In this document: positions 42,571-52,617 of the stretch, in pieces | Layout of the letters: every line of letters begins with the position of its first letter | How positions within the stretch are numbered: the first letter of the stretch is position 1 | Assembly: GCA_900208305.1 (NCBI GenBank) | Contig: OAPG01000018.1 | Coordinates: forward strand, 492,140-556,139 | Direction of reading: 5' to 3' | From: Melanopsichium pennsylvanicum | Lineage: Eukaryota; Basidiomycota; Ustilaginomycetes; Ustilaginales | DNA: 64,000 nt | Notes under the pieces: generated by a model | What the model was told of the DNA's origin: nothing | The model's input: only the letters and a program-made list of their open reading frames with translations | Databases searched by the model: none | Position numbers and translations under genes: made by a program

Positions 42571-43140
42571 GCCAAGCGCCCACTCTTTGGACTACAGTTG
42601 GTGGGGCACTAACAGTACCACACTTGTGTATGTTGGTCCAAAGCGCACAATGCAACAGTTCTGCTTGCCAATGGATGAGATGAAGGCATTGTTCATTGTC
42701 CACTCAGCTGCAATCTCCCTTGTAATCAAACCATCATCTACTCCATTCACTTTTGTCTGTGCATATATCATGACAGTGCTGTAGCTACAGTTGGTTGGGG
42801 CAGTTGGGTACAGAGGGATTGCAACAATGAACAACCAATATTATTTGGACAGTCAGGCACAATCTACTGAACTGCTATTGAGCAAACTAATTAATACATG
42901 CAATAAAGGTCCTGAGGCAACCTTTGCCCAGTGGTTGCAATCCCACTGGGTTGGTTGGACAAGCACTGCAGTTGGTCATAGTGAACTCTGAGCATGGATT
43001 GCCTGATGCATGGCCCAACCAATCAGATCTGGGCTGCAACTGGCTGTCCCAACTCATGCCCCTCCTGGTTGGCCCTGTGGCTCTGACACATGGTAGTGTT
43101 GCAGGAGGAGCAGTTGCAGCATGAATTAGATAAGGTGATG
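42571..43140. repeat. CpG-depleted repeat relic (mutated copy of adjacent repeat)
   Basis: I count one CpG in 42601-43140, with CpG returning abruptly at 43143. The block keeps 70 bases of clear colinearity with 42128-42196; all four CpG sites in that part of the CpG-rich copy are altered here. Consistent with hypermutation of a repeat. No intact reading frame. Confidence 0.7.
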
Positions 43141-43632
43141 AACGTCGTGGCAAACACGTGACTGTCTCGCACGAGTTAAGCTAGCGCTTTCAACAAGCGC
43201 CTGCTGCAACAGGCAGCCAATTAAAATGGACACAGCGGCCAGCATTTCGCTCTGGATCAGAAAGTGCGCTCGAAGCTGTTTAGCCATCTCGCAGATTGAC
43301 CTTCAGATTGACCCGACCATTGTACCGAAGCTTAATATTGTCAAAGTTCTGATCCTGCACTACCTGCAGAATAATGGGATGAACGTGCACTATTCCAATG
43401 ACCAGCCCACACCGTCTACCAGGCATGGGCCGAGGACCACAGACAGATGCACTAAGGTGGGGGCAAGAGGTAAAAGGTGACCATTGTATTGAACCCATTT
43501 TTGACCTGAAAATTCAGGTCATGAACCATTCCGACATCATAAGAAATGTAAGAAACGTAGAAGGTATGAGTGATCCTGACCTCGCTGCAATGCCAAGGTC
43601 ATATCAAGCGTGACGGTAATTAGGAAGTGGAT
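43141..43632 (-). other. 3' region of the acid phosphatase gene
   Basis: CpG-normal sequence with a 20-bp inverted repeat at 43502-43521 (9-bp arms TGACCTGAA / TTCAGGTCA), 112-131 bases beyond the phosphatase stop. No gene seen. Confidence 0.5.
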
Positions 43633-45130
43633 TTAAAGGAGGAGCGAGGCAGCGGCGAAGACGACACCAGCGATGATACCAGTACCGGCAATGACGGGCT
43701 TAGCAGCCGAGTTAGTCTTTGCAACCGAGTGGCCAGACTTGGCAGCAGCAACGGAAACATTGACATTGTTGTACCCAGGGTCAGTGTTCCAGATGTTTTT
43801 CTGACCAAGAGCAGTAAGGTTGGACTGAGGAAGAGTAGCAAGAGTCTGAGAGATGTTGAGACCGTTCTTGACAAGGACGGGCTGACCGCCGGCACCGACA
43901 ACCTTAACATCGTCAGGAGCGTAAAAGAGGGTGAAGCTAGTGTCCGAGAGAGGTCCAGGTGCCACCCCGGTAAGATTGGTCTGGGGAATGTCGGCATCGT
44001 CAACTTGAGTGTTTTGATAGCCAAAGACATCAGCGTAGAGGGGGAACACGTTGGACATCGTCTTGTTGGTGTCTCCACGTCCGAGCGACTTGAGACCCCA
44101 ATTGGCCTCGACGGACGAGAGGGCCGAGTAGTGGGTCATGTAGGTGTGGTCGGTGGTGTTCTTGAGGTTAGACGGAATAGCTCCACCGAGGGCAATGGTG
44201 AAAATGCGGTTGGCAGCAGTATAACTGTCATTCTCGTCGAATGTGAGCAAAACGAGGGTTCGGTTCGAGTTGAACTTGGGCTCCTTCAGCAAGGGGGTCA
44301 AGAAGTAGTCGGTCCAGTTGGAGAAGAAGGCTGCGCTTGTGTCATGGCCATCGTCGAGCATGTTTGGGGTCAGGAAGCTCTGCGCAATGTTGAAAAGCTG
44401 AAGTCAATAAAAGTGATGCAGGAAATGGTGATAGGCTGTCATGTCTACTTACCCACTGAGGGACGGTGTTATTGCCAATATCGGCAGCAAGATCGTTGAA
44501 ATTTCGGTTGTAGAGAGCACGCGTCTTGTTGCCTGAGACGTAGTCCATGATTGCACAGGGGTTGTGTTTGCGGACGTAATAGGTGTAGTCGGGTGCACCA
44601 GGGGTGATGTAGTTCTTGGAGGTGTAGTTAAAGCCCGTGAAGCCGTCGTAGGGCATGTTTTCGTTGTAGCAAGCGTACGAGATCGGCTTGCCGTTCTTTC
44701 CTCCGTCGTCAAGCAGGTCGAATACGGTAGTAATGTTGGTAGGAATATGATTAAAGCTGTCATCGGCGAGACCGAAGAAGTCACCAGCCACGGAGGCGAT
44801 ATAGTTGGGCTCTGAAGGGTGGGTTACAGCATAATAATTGTCAAAGAGGACACCTTCGGGGATAAGCGCCTGCATGGCAGGTGTAGAGATGGCAGCCTCG
44901 TAGTCGGTGTTCTCGAGCCAGATCTGGATGACACGATCGAAAGCCTTACCAGGTACAACCTCGTGGGTTGGGTATGATGCGTTGTTGTATCCCACATAGT
45001 TGGACGACTGAACAAGAGGAGAGGTTGAGGGAGGAGAGAAGGACTGAGCGATGTGAGCACGCTTCTCGATGGGACCGGCGGAGACGCCGGCTGTGACGGC
45101 GACAACGGCGGCGGCGAATGGTGCCTTCAT
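43633..45130 (-). CDS. Secreted, probably GPI-anchored acid phosphatase (phosphoesterase family)
   Basis: Exons 45130-44453 and 44397-43633 join across a 55-nt GTAAGT...TTCAG intron (phase 0) to give 480 residues. The N terminus MKAPFAAAVVAVTAGVSAG is a signal peptide with a likely cleavage near residue 19, and a KR pair follows. The enzyme core fits the fungal phosphoesterase/acid phosphatase family: IQIWLENTDYEAA, THPSEPNYIASVAGDFFG, YACYNENMPYDGF, RKHNPCAIMDYV, FLTPNMLDDGHDT and LVLLTFDENDSY. Many Asn-X-Ser/Thr sequons are present. The last 22 residues are hydrophobic (GTGIIAGVVFAAASLLL) after a small-residue region, as for GPI attachment. It should release phosphate from organic esters at the cell surface or wall. 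A TATA box and CACGTG motifs lie upstream. Divergent from the multicopper oxidase. Confidence 0.92.
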
Positions 45131-45214
45131 TGTGAACAGAACTGTGATGACAGGTTGAATGATTTTATGGAAAGGGGGAGGAAGAACTTTGACCAACAAT
45201 AGCTCGGGTCGTCG

Positions 45215-45222
45215 TTTTTATA
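45215..45222 (-). promoter_or_regulatory. TATA box of the acid phosphatase gene
   Basis: TATAAAAA on the minus strand, 85-92 bases before the phosphatase ATG, a suitable distance for a short leader. Confidence 0.65.
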
Positions 45223-45486
45223 GCAAGGAAGCAGCAGATGCTCTCTGGTCGTGGGCAAGGGCACAAGATCGCAAGAAAGAACGATGGACGAATACAGTCT
45301 CGGCTGGTGACAAGGCTCCGTGTTTGCTACAGCAGGCAGCAAGGAATTGTGTTGCTGTGCTCGCTCTGGAGCAACGCAAGGTCCAATCAGCCTGCACGGA
45401 GAGCCACGAACTTTCTTTGTGCACAAAAAAGTTAGGGTAGGCGCAGGTGAGCAAGAGCTGTGTTAGTACTTAAATGCTGGATGCTA

Positions 45487-45492
45487 CACGTG
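45487..45492. promoter_or_regulatory. CACGTG motif (Pho4/NUC-1-type E-box)
   Basis: About 360 bases upstream of the phosphatase ATG. CACGTG is the core site of the bHLH phosphate regulators Pho4 (yeast) and NUC-1 (Neurospora). Whether this fungus uses it here is inference. Confidence 0.4.
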
Positions 45493-45872
45493 CTTCAGAA
45501 GAGGGACGGAGGCGGGATTTGATCCAAACGAACCAATGAGGCAGGTGCGGTTTGTAGAAAGCTTCGACTGACGTCGTATCAGCGGTGATGCGGGGCCGCA
45601 GGTACGGGTGGCAACGTGTGCAAGTGCTATGAATCATTCACAGGGCGCCGAAGCAAGGCGCTGGAGCTAGGTACAGCAATTCCGGTGACACTAGCGGCAG
45701 CAGTAACGGCGGCGGAATTATCATGCAAATGACTGGTGGATGTGATTAGTACGAGGTGGGGCTGTATTACCCGTGCTATCTTCTTCTTGAGAGTACCACG
45801 CACAGAACAAGTAGCCAAAATCTTAAATCAAAACTGCTGAGAGGGGATAGAGGGTCGTATGCAAAAGAAGCG

Positions 45873-45878
45873 CACGTG
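45873..45878. promoter_or_regulatory. Second CACGTG motif
   Basis: A second copy 386 bases further from the phosphatase start, flanked by GCG on both sides (GCGCACGTGCG, a symmetric context). Confidence 0.35.
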
Positions 45879-47273
45879 CGAAGCTGGGAACAATTCGCAA
45901 TGAGTGGCAAATTTCAAGACAGGCCGCTGGAAGCGAGAGGGGTAGGGCAAGTCTGGATCGACAGGACCAACATCTTGGCGAGACTAGGAGAAGTCATGGT
46001 CCGCTGTCCCTTTTTTCGGACAGGTAGCACGGTGAAAGCAACGCCGTGTGCTATTTCTTTAAGCTGGAAACAGACTCTAAATCTTAGCTGACCGATGCAT
46101 GGAGAGATCTGTTGTACATATCCTTGCTGCTTCTTTAATCTCTCTAACACTGCTCACGAAGGAGCGCTGCACCCCGGAAACCAACGTGCTCAAGCTTTCA
46201 GAACAATTCCAATTTCGCTGAATGCTCGGACGTTTGAGGACCGAATGGTCGAGTGAGCTTAACCGAAGAAAAGCGAGTCGTTTATCAAATTTTGGTGTCG
46301 AATTGCACTTATGCACCCCTGCGTCCGTGTCCCAGCCATCCCAGCCCTGTCTTGCAAAATTGCGAACACCTTTGAATCTATAAGTCGCCTTGACACTGGA
46401 GTTGTCATTCCTTCCTTGTTGAGGCAGTCTGGGATGTCTAGTCGAGTGGTAGCTAGTTCCTATCAAGGACAAAAGACCAGCGGGCTGATTTAGGGTGAGT
46501 TGAAGCCGAAAAGCGTGAACGGCAGAATTCGAAGTTTTCCGTGCAGTGGGATGAGCACGTTCTACGGTCGTGCGGCAAAATATCGCGCTCTGATTGGTCG
46601 CCACTCGTTTTGTTTGACGCCGCTTCGCCTGTCCAACTTGGCATAGCCGAACACTCCGCCGGTTGATTGTTGTCTTTACTACCGAAGATCAAAGTATTCT
46701 TTGCCCCTGTCAGTTTATGGCAGTAATCATATCTTCTTGCGACTCTGAACAGTAGTTATTTCCTTCGCACATCTACGGCACCTACCGGCGGCAACGTGCT
46801 CCAATTTGCCTGCCGTTGGACGCACAGTAACTCTACTCGCACTATGCCCGGCCTAGTGGTCCCGACAGAAACATTGGGTTTGGCTTGGTCCGAACCCTCG
46901 TGTCCTTCTCCTACGCTGATATTAATTCGCCTGATGAAGTGTCCATCGCACTGGAGAGGATAGCTGCCTCCAAGATACGTCTCACACTTCGTCAGCTCGC
47001 TTATCTGTTCTAGTGTAGTGTAGTGGTGAGAAAACGATTCAAAAGGCCATCGAGCTCTTATCAGATCTCTGCAATGAGATGGAGTCAGCGGAGAAATCCT
47101 CTGACAAAAAAAAACCGTTGTCTCTCGTCTCTTCAGCTCCTTTTGCCCAACTCCGTGTCAAGGCATATTCTTCAAAGTATCAGCGGCTGTACTGTCCATC
47201 CTCATACTCTTTCGTCTTACCACCATCACGGGTTCTGACGATTACGAGCGAGCATAACTGAACATTGACCATC

Positions 47274-49379
47274 ATGTCGGATTCTGTGCAGCCACACACT
47301 CCTTCAGAGAAAGAGGGAAGCCAGAACAGCAAACACTTCCTCGATGAGAGGGGCTTACCGGTCTCTAACTTCGATCATTCCTCGTCACAATCACGAAGGA
47401 GGCGCTCAATTCTGCTCTTAGCGTCTCTGGCTGCTCTGCTTAGCGTGCTCGCTCTTGCGCTTGGCCTTGGCCTGGGCTTGGGTCTCAAGCATAGCCATAG
47501 GGGACAATCGGATGCCACCACATCTGCCGTGAAAACAGTGCCAGGTGCCACGGCATCAAATCTCGCTTTCATTCCAAGAGAAGACCTGATAGACCCTTCG
47601 CAGCTCACATTGAACCCAACATGGGATCGATACGAACCACCACAGGATCGTGTCTACAACTGGACACTGACTCAAGTCTTGTCGAACCCCGCAGGTACCA
47701 CAAAGCAGATGCGTCTCGTCAATGGCATGTTTCCTGGTCCCATGGTAGAGGCCAACATTGGCGATCGTGTCATCGTAAACGTAGAGAACAAGATGCCTGT
47801 TCCCACCACCATTCATTGGCACGGTCAGTTTCAAAGAGGTTCAAACGAGATGGACGGATCGGCTGGTATCACGGAGTGCGGTATTGCTCCTGGTACGACG
47901 TTCACCTACAACTGGACAGTTCAGCAGTCGGGATCCTACTGGTGGCACTCGCACTACGGTCCCACCTACGCTGACGGCCTTTTCGGTCCTCTCATCCTGC
48001 ACGGAGACGATGAAAAATTCAGGATGGTCAACCCAAACAACGCCACTTTTGCCAACACCACTACGTTCGCTGCCACAACCAACGGCACTTTGGTGAGGAC
48101 CGACTACGATCGAGACCTCATCTTTGTTGTCAACGATGCTTATCAAGCCGATTCGTTCAGTGTCGCTGCCATCGCCAAGTCGAAGGCAGGTCCCCCCGGC
48201 GGCGACCAAGGTAGTGAGCCAACACCTGACTACGCTATGATCAATGGTCTCGGCTTCTCAAACTGTGCGCTCGCGCCCAACGGCACTGCGTGTGTCTCGG
48301 ATCAGCCTGACGGTAAATCATCATACAACTTTACTGTTCCTGCCAACAAGCGTATTCGCATGCGTGTCATCAATGCCGGCTCGTTGGCCACCTTCCGCTT
48401 CTCGGTAGACGGGCACAACATGACTGTTATCGAGGCCGATGGCACAGAAGTCGAGCCTCTCGTGGTACAGAGCCTCAACGTCATGGTGGCGCAACGCTAC
48501 TCAGTCATCATAGAGACCGATCGTTCAGTTGGTGCTTATGCCGTACGTGCAGAAGTGCTGGACGACATGTTTGCGTACGACAACCCTTTCCTCGTCATGG
48601 ACCAGTACGCTATCATGCGCTACGAAGGGGTCTCTGCTTATGCTCAGCCTATCGCAAGCCCTCCTAACGCCACACTTGTCAACGCAGCCCAATCTCTGAG
48701 CACATCACAGCTTGTTCCCATCACAAGAATGGACGCACCTGCATCCAATATGACCACCACGCTCGTTGTCAACTTTGGTCTCGATGCGTATAGCAACTGG
48801 CATGCGTTTTTCAATCAGACCACCTTTACCTCGGAGATGGCACCTCAAGCATCATTGATGAAAGCATACACTTTCGAAAACACCACCAAATACGCATCTT
48901 CATCCAATTCGAGTGTAGGTGCATACTACAATGATCCGGACGAGATGATGGTCACCAACTCCGAAATGGTTGTCATGGACGTTATCATCAATAATCTTGA
49001 CGAAGGGGAGCATCCTTTCCATCTTCACGGATTTACACCGTTCCTGATCGGTTCAGGGGCCGGTAATTATCAAGCTCAGGATAATTCCAACTTTTCGGCA
49101 GCTCGTACAAACCCGATGCGCAGAGATGTGTTCTCGGTACCCCCTTTCAGCTGGATCGCCTTCCGATTTATTGCGGACAATGCGGGCGTGTGGCCCTTCC
49201 ACTGCCATTTAATGCCTCACATGGCTGTGGGCCTGCTGATGCAATTTCAGGTCCTTCCAGACCAGATCGCATCACTCCCCGTCTCAAATCAATTCTACTC
49301 GCAGTGCTCGTCAGTGTACGACTGGGTCCAGCAAAATCAAAACCTTCTCACGGCCACTGGCGATCCAGCCGACATGTGA
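47274..49379 (+). CDS. Membrane-tethered multicopper oxidase (laccase/ferroxidase family)
   Basis: 701 residues from ATG 47274 (MSDSVQPHTPSEKEG). A short cytosolic tail with an Arg cluster precedes one transmembrane helix at about residues 45-72 (ILLLASLAALLSVLALALG), so the catalytic part is outside, in type II topology, not secreted by a cleaved signal. Three cupredoxin domains carry all four copper motifs: HWHG (about 180), WWHSHYG (about 223), HPFHLHG (about 582) and HCHLMPHMAVGLL near residue 643, with Leu at the type 1 axial position. Many glycosylation sequons are visible. Such enzymes oxidise phenols or Fe(II). The extended N terminus differs from yeast Fet3, which has its anchor at the C terminus. 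Substrate not determined. Divergent neighbour of the acid phosphatase. Confidence 0.92.
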   Translation: MSDSVQPHTPSEKEGSQNSKHFLDERGLPVSNFDHSSSQSRRRRSILLLASLAALLSVLALALGLGLGLGLKHSHRGQSDATTSAVKTVPGATASNLAFIPREDLIDPSQLTLNPTWDRYEPPQDRVYNWTLTQVLSNPAGTTKQMRLVNGMFPGPMVEANIGDRVIVNVENKMPVPTTIHWHGQFQRGSNEMDGSAGITECGIAPGTTFTYNWTVQQSGSYWWHSHYGPTYADGLFGPLILHGDDEKFRMVNPNNATFANTTTFAATTNGTLVRTDYDRDLIFVVNDAYQADSFSVAAIAKSKAGPPGGDQGSEPTPDYAMINGLGFSNCALAPNGTACVSDQPDGKSSYNFTVPANKRIRMRVINAGSLATFRFSVDGHNMTVIEADGTEVEPLVVQSLNVMVAQRYSVIIETDRSVGAYAVRAEVLDDMFAYDNPFLVMDQYAIMRYEGVSAYAQPIASPPNATLVNAAQSLSTSQLVPITRMDAPASNMTTTLVVNFGLDAYSNWHAFFNQTTFTSEMAPQASLMKAYTFENTTKYASSSNSSVGAYYNDPDEMMVTNSEMVVMDVIINNLDEGEHPFHLHGFTPFLIGSGAGNYQAQDNSNFSAARTNPMRRDVFSVPPFSWIAFRFIADNAGVWPFHCHLMPHMAVGLLMQFQVLPDQIASLPVSNQFYSQCSSVYDWVQQNQNLLTATGDPADM

Positions 49380-49683
49380 GAGAACAGGAGCAATACATTC
49401 CGCAGATAGCTTGTTCAAGTCACTTGTTGCCGTTCGCAATCTCAATTCACAACGCCTTGTGTAGAATTTCTCTGCGTGTGCATTGGAGTGAAAATAACTT
49501 CTTGGCAAGATTGAAGAGATTGGCCAGCAGCGCCAGATGTGTATGCAAACTAAAAATACATGAAAATTGAAGTTGAAATGCGCAGTAGGCAGCGATCAAC
49601 ACAAAAGACCATCAAAGCCACAGCAGAGCGATCATTGAAATAAGTTTAACCAAACCGCTAAATCCATCAAGCACGGGCTTCCC
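49380..49683. other. Convergent 3' spacer, oxidase and PTC7
   Basis: Short AT-rich region with 3' untranslated sequence of both genes; nothing else recognised. Confidence 0.5.
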
Positions 49684-52617
49684 TTAAGCTGATGCTGACG
49701 CCAACTGCTGATCAGTGCTATGCAAAGGGCCGGACGCGTCACCATGTTCGGAATACATCGAGTAGCCGGCGCGCGTAAGGCGCTCCGAGGGATCGCCTAC
49801 CACAGCGACTACCACCGAGATGTCATCGTGCTTTCCACCGACGTAGTGCAAACCTTCTTCCATGGCGCGCTGCTGGAATGGCGAGCTCACCGCTCGAGAA
49901 TCTTCGGATACTGCCTTGGCTCGCGAGCACAGGGCCTCGGAGACCAGCTGCGGGCAGAAGTCGTCCGGCAGACGATACTCGTCTTCTTCCATTTCACGAC
50001 CGCCACTCTCAAGGGAAACGTCAGGGTCTTCCGGAGCGGACGGATGAGAAGCGGCAGGAGGAGCAAACTTGAGAACCTCTTCGACAATGTCCTCATCGAA
50101 AAGATTGTCCACTAGACCGTCGCTTCCGACAATGATGATGTCGCCCTTTTGCACCTTGACTGACCATCGGCCCGCATCACGACGAGGTTCGTCCCATTCC
50201 GCTTCTTCGGCGTCGTCGCCATCTGAAGCATTTTGCTGGCCTTTGCGTGCTTCGTTCATTGAGGCGGTTGTGGTAGTTCCGAGCGGGTTGGGCGCGTTGT
50301 CGTCGAGATCGTCGGATGCGCCCGACTGCAAGAAGCCATCGCGGGAGAGAGTACGATTGGCGGCGATGGTGACACTTTCGGCGGTGTGACCCATCATGCC
50401 AAGCTGGACAGGGAAGTTGAATGAGTGCTGCTGCTCGGTGGATCGGAAGAGTAGCTCGCCAGCACGGATGATGAGCAGTACACAGTCGCCCAAATTTGCG
50501 ATACGCAGCTCATCGCCTCTAAGCACAGCAAGCAGGGCAGTTGAGGAGCCAAGGATACCTTCGCGGCGTGATGCACGCACACAGCGCTCCCAAGCGGTGT
50601 GCATAACTTCGACTGGGTCGAGTTGCTGCCATTCTCTGAGCTTCTTGCCACCGTCTGCTGCCAGATGGTCAGCGCCGAGACCATCGAACCTGCTCAACTC
50701 GGCGGCGCAGAAGTGCATGAGAAGCCGAGAGAAGAGCGCAGGATCGGCACCAGCTCTCGACGCCCATCCTCCTACACCATCTGCCACGCCGATGGAGTCG
50801 GGACGCAGGAAGTAGGCATCCTCTCCTACTTGAACAGACTGAAGTCGGTCCCGAACGATGCGACCATGCTCACGGATGGGTGAGTTGAGACCCAGCATTC
50901 GGCCGTCTTCGGCAACTTGTGCCTCTCCACCCAGCTTTCCCTTGGGTGCTGGAGGCTCAGACATTGACGTGGAGCCTGTGAGGAAGTCGGCTGCAGCGGC
51001 CAGCATACCAACAGCTCCCGACCTTGCGACAGGTTTGGACGCTGACTGCACGCGTTTGCCATTACCGCGCACAGCGGCCCATGGATGACGCTTGGGGATA
51101 CCGTAGGCGCCGTGCTCGAAAATAAAGTGAAGTCTGCGATGCTTTGGCGATGCGAAGGAACCCGTCCAAAGAGCCGATGATTTTTCCACATCTGACGGCT
51201 CGGCAGAGGCAGCAGCCGCACTGCGGCGCTGATCGTAGTTGCCGTGTACCGCATGCGCAGCAGTGGCGAGCAGCGAGGAAGGACCCAAGAGCGCGTTCTC
51301 AATCTGATAAGGCGAGAGGCTGTTGTTCTGCGTTGGAGTGCTGGATCCGCTGCTATGGCTGCCTGAAGAGTCCTTTTTGGCGGTGGACGTGGCGAGGTGT
51401 GGGCGAGCAGAGATTGTCGGTGTGGGTGAGCGCGATGAGGAGGAGGACGAAGAGCTGGACGATGACTTCGAAATTTTGGACGATGTTGTGGATGAGTGCC
51501 ATGCAGAGCTGCTGCCGTCAGACTCTTGCCAGCTGGCGGTGCCAGTTCTGTCTGTGAAGATGGAGGCAAATGGCGACTCTTCCGACGTACGAATGAAAGC
51601 ATAGTCGGAACTTACGGAAGCGTGACTACCTGCGAGCAGATCGATAGGAACATTATGTGGAAAGCCCAAGAAGCCAGAGGTGGAAGCATCTGTCGGGAGC
51701 ACGCTCAAATCGTCGAGTCTTTGATCGAGCGAGTCGCTGGAGTACGATGCGGATGCCGAGGTCGTGGAAGCAGTCCAGAGAGGCAAATAGTCTGCAGAGG
51801 ATTGTGCGACATTTTTACTCCTTTGTGGGTGTCTTCTAGGAGTAAGCGACCGTCCATCGAATCCTACTGCAGCATGGGAGGTATTCAAAGACGAGCTGGA
51901 AGCGGGATGGAGAGCCTGTGACGTTGCAGAGTTTGGGTAAAAGATGTGAATGCCGCGCGCTTGTGGTATGATGTAAAGTTGGCTGCTACGGTGGGCAGGT
52001 ATATGGTCGAAAGAAGGATGACAGAATGGCGAAGTGGGCAGCCTTGCTAATTGGCGAGCCGCAGCCGAGATGGCAGCGGAAGAAGTAGAGGCAGCGGTCA
52101 AGAGATTTGCCTGCGTCAACTGGACGGCTGGAACGTCTGCTAAGGCAGAGTGTGTTGTAATTGCGAAGTCGCTGTCTAGAAACTGCGGAGAGGTGCGCAT
52201 TTGCGATTCCGAGGATCGAGCGAGACCGAAGATGGTGTCTAGATAGGGCTCATGCGATCCGCGCGGCTCACTTGCGAGGTTGGAGTGGTTGCTGGCACAT
52301 ACTGCTGATGGTTCTGTGCGCAGATCGGCGAAAGCTGAGTTTGAGGACGGATGCTGCGTTGAGGTATTTTGTGATGCTGCCAGAGTGAGAGGACCAATGA
52401 AGGATCGCTGAGAGGATGAGGGTTGACCGCTGACGTAAGATGGACCAGCCGTAGCGTTTGTCGAATTGTTTTGTGTTGCTTGTGGATTTGCAATGGATAT
52501 TATGGCCGGTGAGCGTCGACGAGGAGCGCCCCGTCTCGCTTGCGCGATGAGAGAAGAAGAGCGATTCGAGGCTGCAGCGGTCCTGGTAAACAGGCCGTGG
52601 TTGGGAAACTTTGACAT
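49684..52617 (-). CDS. PTC7: PTC7-type PP2C protein phosphatase
   Basis: 977 residues from the first in-frame ATG (MSKFPNHGLFTRTAAASNRS). The N terminus is Arg/Ser/Ala rich without early acidic residues, compatible with mitochondrial import. About 460 disordered, Ser/His-rich residues follow, including an 11-Ser run. The C-terminal half is a PP2C/SpoIIE-like domain of PTC7 type: GEDAYFLRPDSIGVADGVGGWASR (in two parts, metal Asp included, about residue 612), GSSTALLAVLRGDELRIANLGD, KGDIIIVGSDGLVDNLFDED and VGGKHDDISVVVAVV near residue 925. Large inserts split the catalytic domain (about residues 770-840). Yeast Ptc7 dephosphorylates the mitochondrial protein Coq7, regulating coenzyme Q synthesis. 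Nearly three times the yeast protein's length. Convergent with the oxidase. Confidence 0.93.
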   Translation of the reverse strand: MSKFPNHGLFTRTAAASNRSSSLIAQARRGAPRRRSPAIISIANPQATQNNSTNATAGPSYVSGQPSSSQRSFIGPLTLAASQNTSTQHPSSNSAFADLRTEPSAVCASNHSNLASEPRGSHEPYLDTIFGLARSSESQMRTSPQFLDSDFAITTHSALADVPAVQLTQANLLTAASTSSAAISAAARQLARLPTSPFCHPSFDHIPAHRSSQLYIIPQARGIHIFYPNSATSQALHPASSSSLNTSHAAVGFDGRSLTPRRHPQRSKNVAQSSADYLPLWTASTTSASASYSSDSLDQRLDDLSVLPTDASTSGFLGFPHNVPIDLLAGSHASVSSDYAFIRTSEESPFASIFTDRTGTASWQESDGSSSAWHSSTTSSKISKSSSSSSSSSSSRSPTPTISARPHLATSTAKKDSSGSHSSGSSTPTQNNSLSPYQIENALLGPSSLLATAAHAVHGNYDQRRSAAAASAEPSDVEKSSALWTGSFASPKHRRLHFIFEHGAYGIPKRHPWAAVRGNGKRVQSASKPVARSGAVGMLAAAADFLTGSTSMSEPPAPKGKLGGEAQVAEDGRMLGLNSPIREHGRIVRDRLQSVQVGEDAYFLRPDSIGVADGVGGWASRAGADPALFSRLLMHFCAAELSRFDGLGADHLAADGGKKLREWQQLDPVEVMHTAWERCVRASRREGILGSSTALLAVLRGDELRIANLGDCVLLIIRAGELLFRSTEQQHSFNFPVQLGMMGHTAESVTIAANRTLSRDGFLQSGASDDLDDNAPNPLGTTTTASMNEARKGQQNASDGDDAEEAEWDEPRRDAGRWSVKVQKGDIIIVGSDGLVDNLFDEDIVEEVLKFAPPAASHPSAPEDPDVSLESGGREMEEDEYRLPDDFCPQLVSEALCSRAKAVSEDSRAVSSPFQQRAMEEGLHYVGGKHDDISVVVAVVGDPSERLTRAGYSMYSEHGDASGPLHSTDQQLASASA

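Larger units (their letters stand above)
45131..47273. other. Divergent promoter region, acid phosphatase (-) and multicopper oxidase (+)
   Basis: 2.1 kb without supported genes. Phosphatase-side motifs are annotated separately. The oxidase side is pyrimidine-rich over the last 250 bases, probably leader. CpG content is ordinary throughout. Confidence 0.5.
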
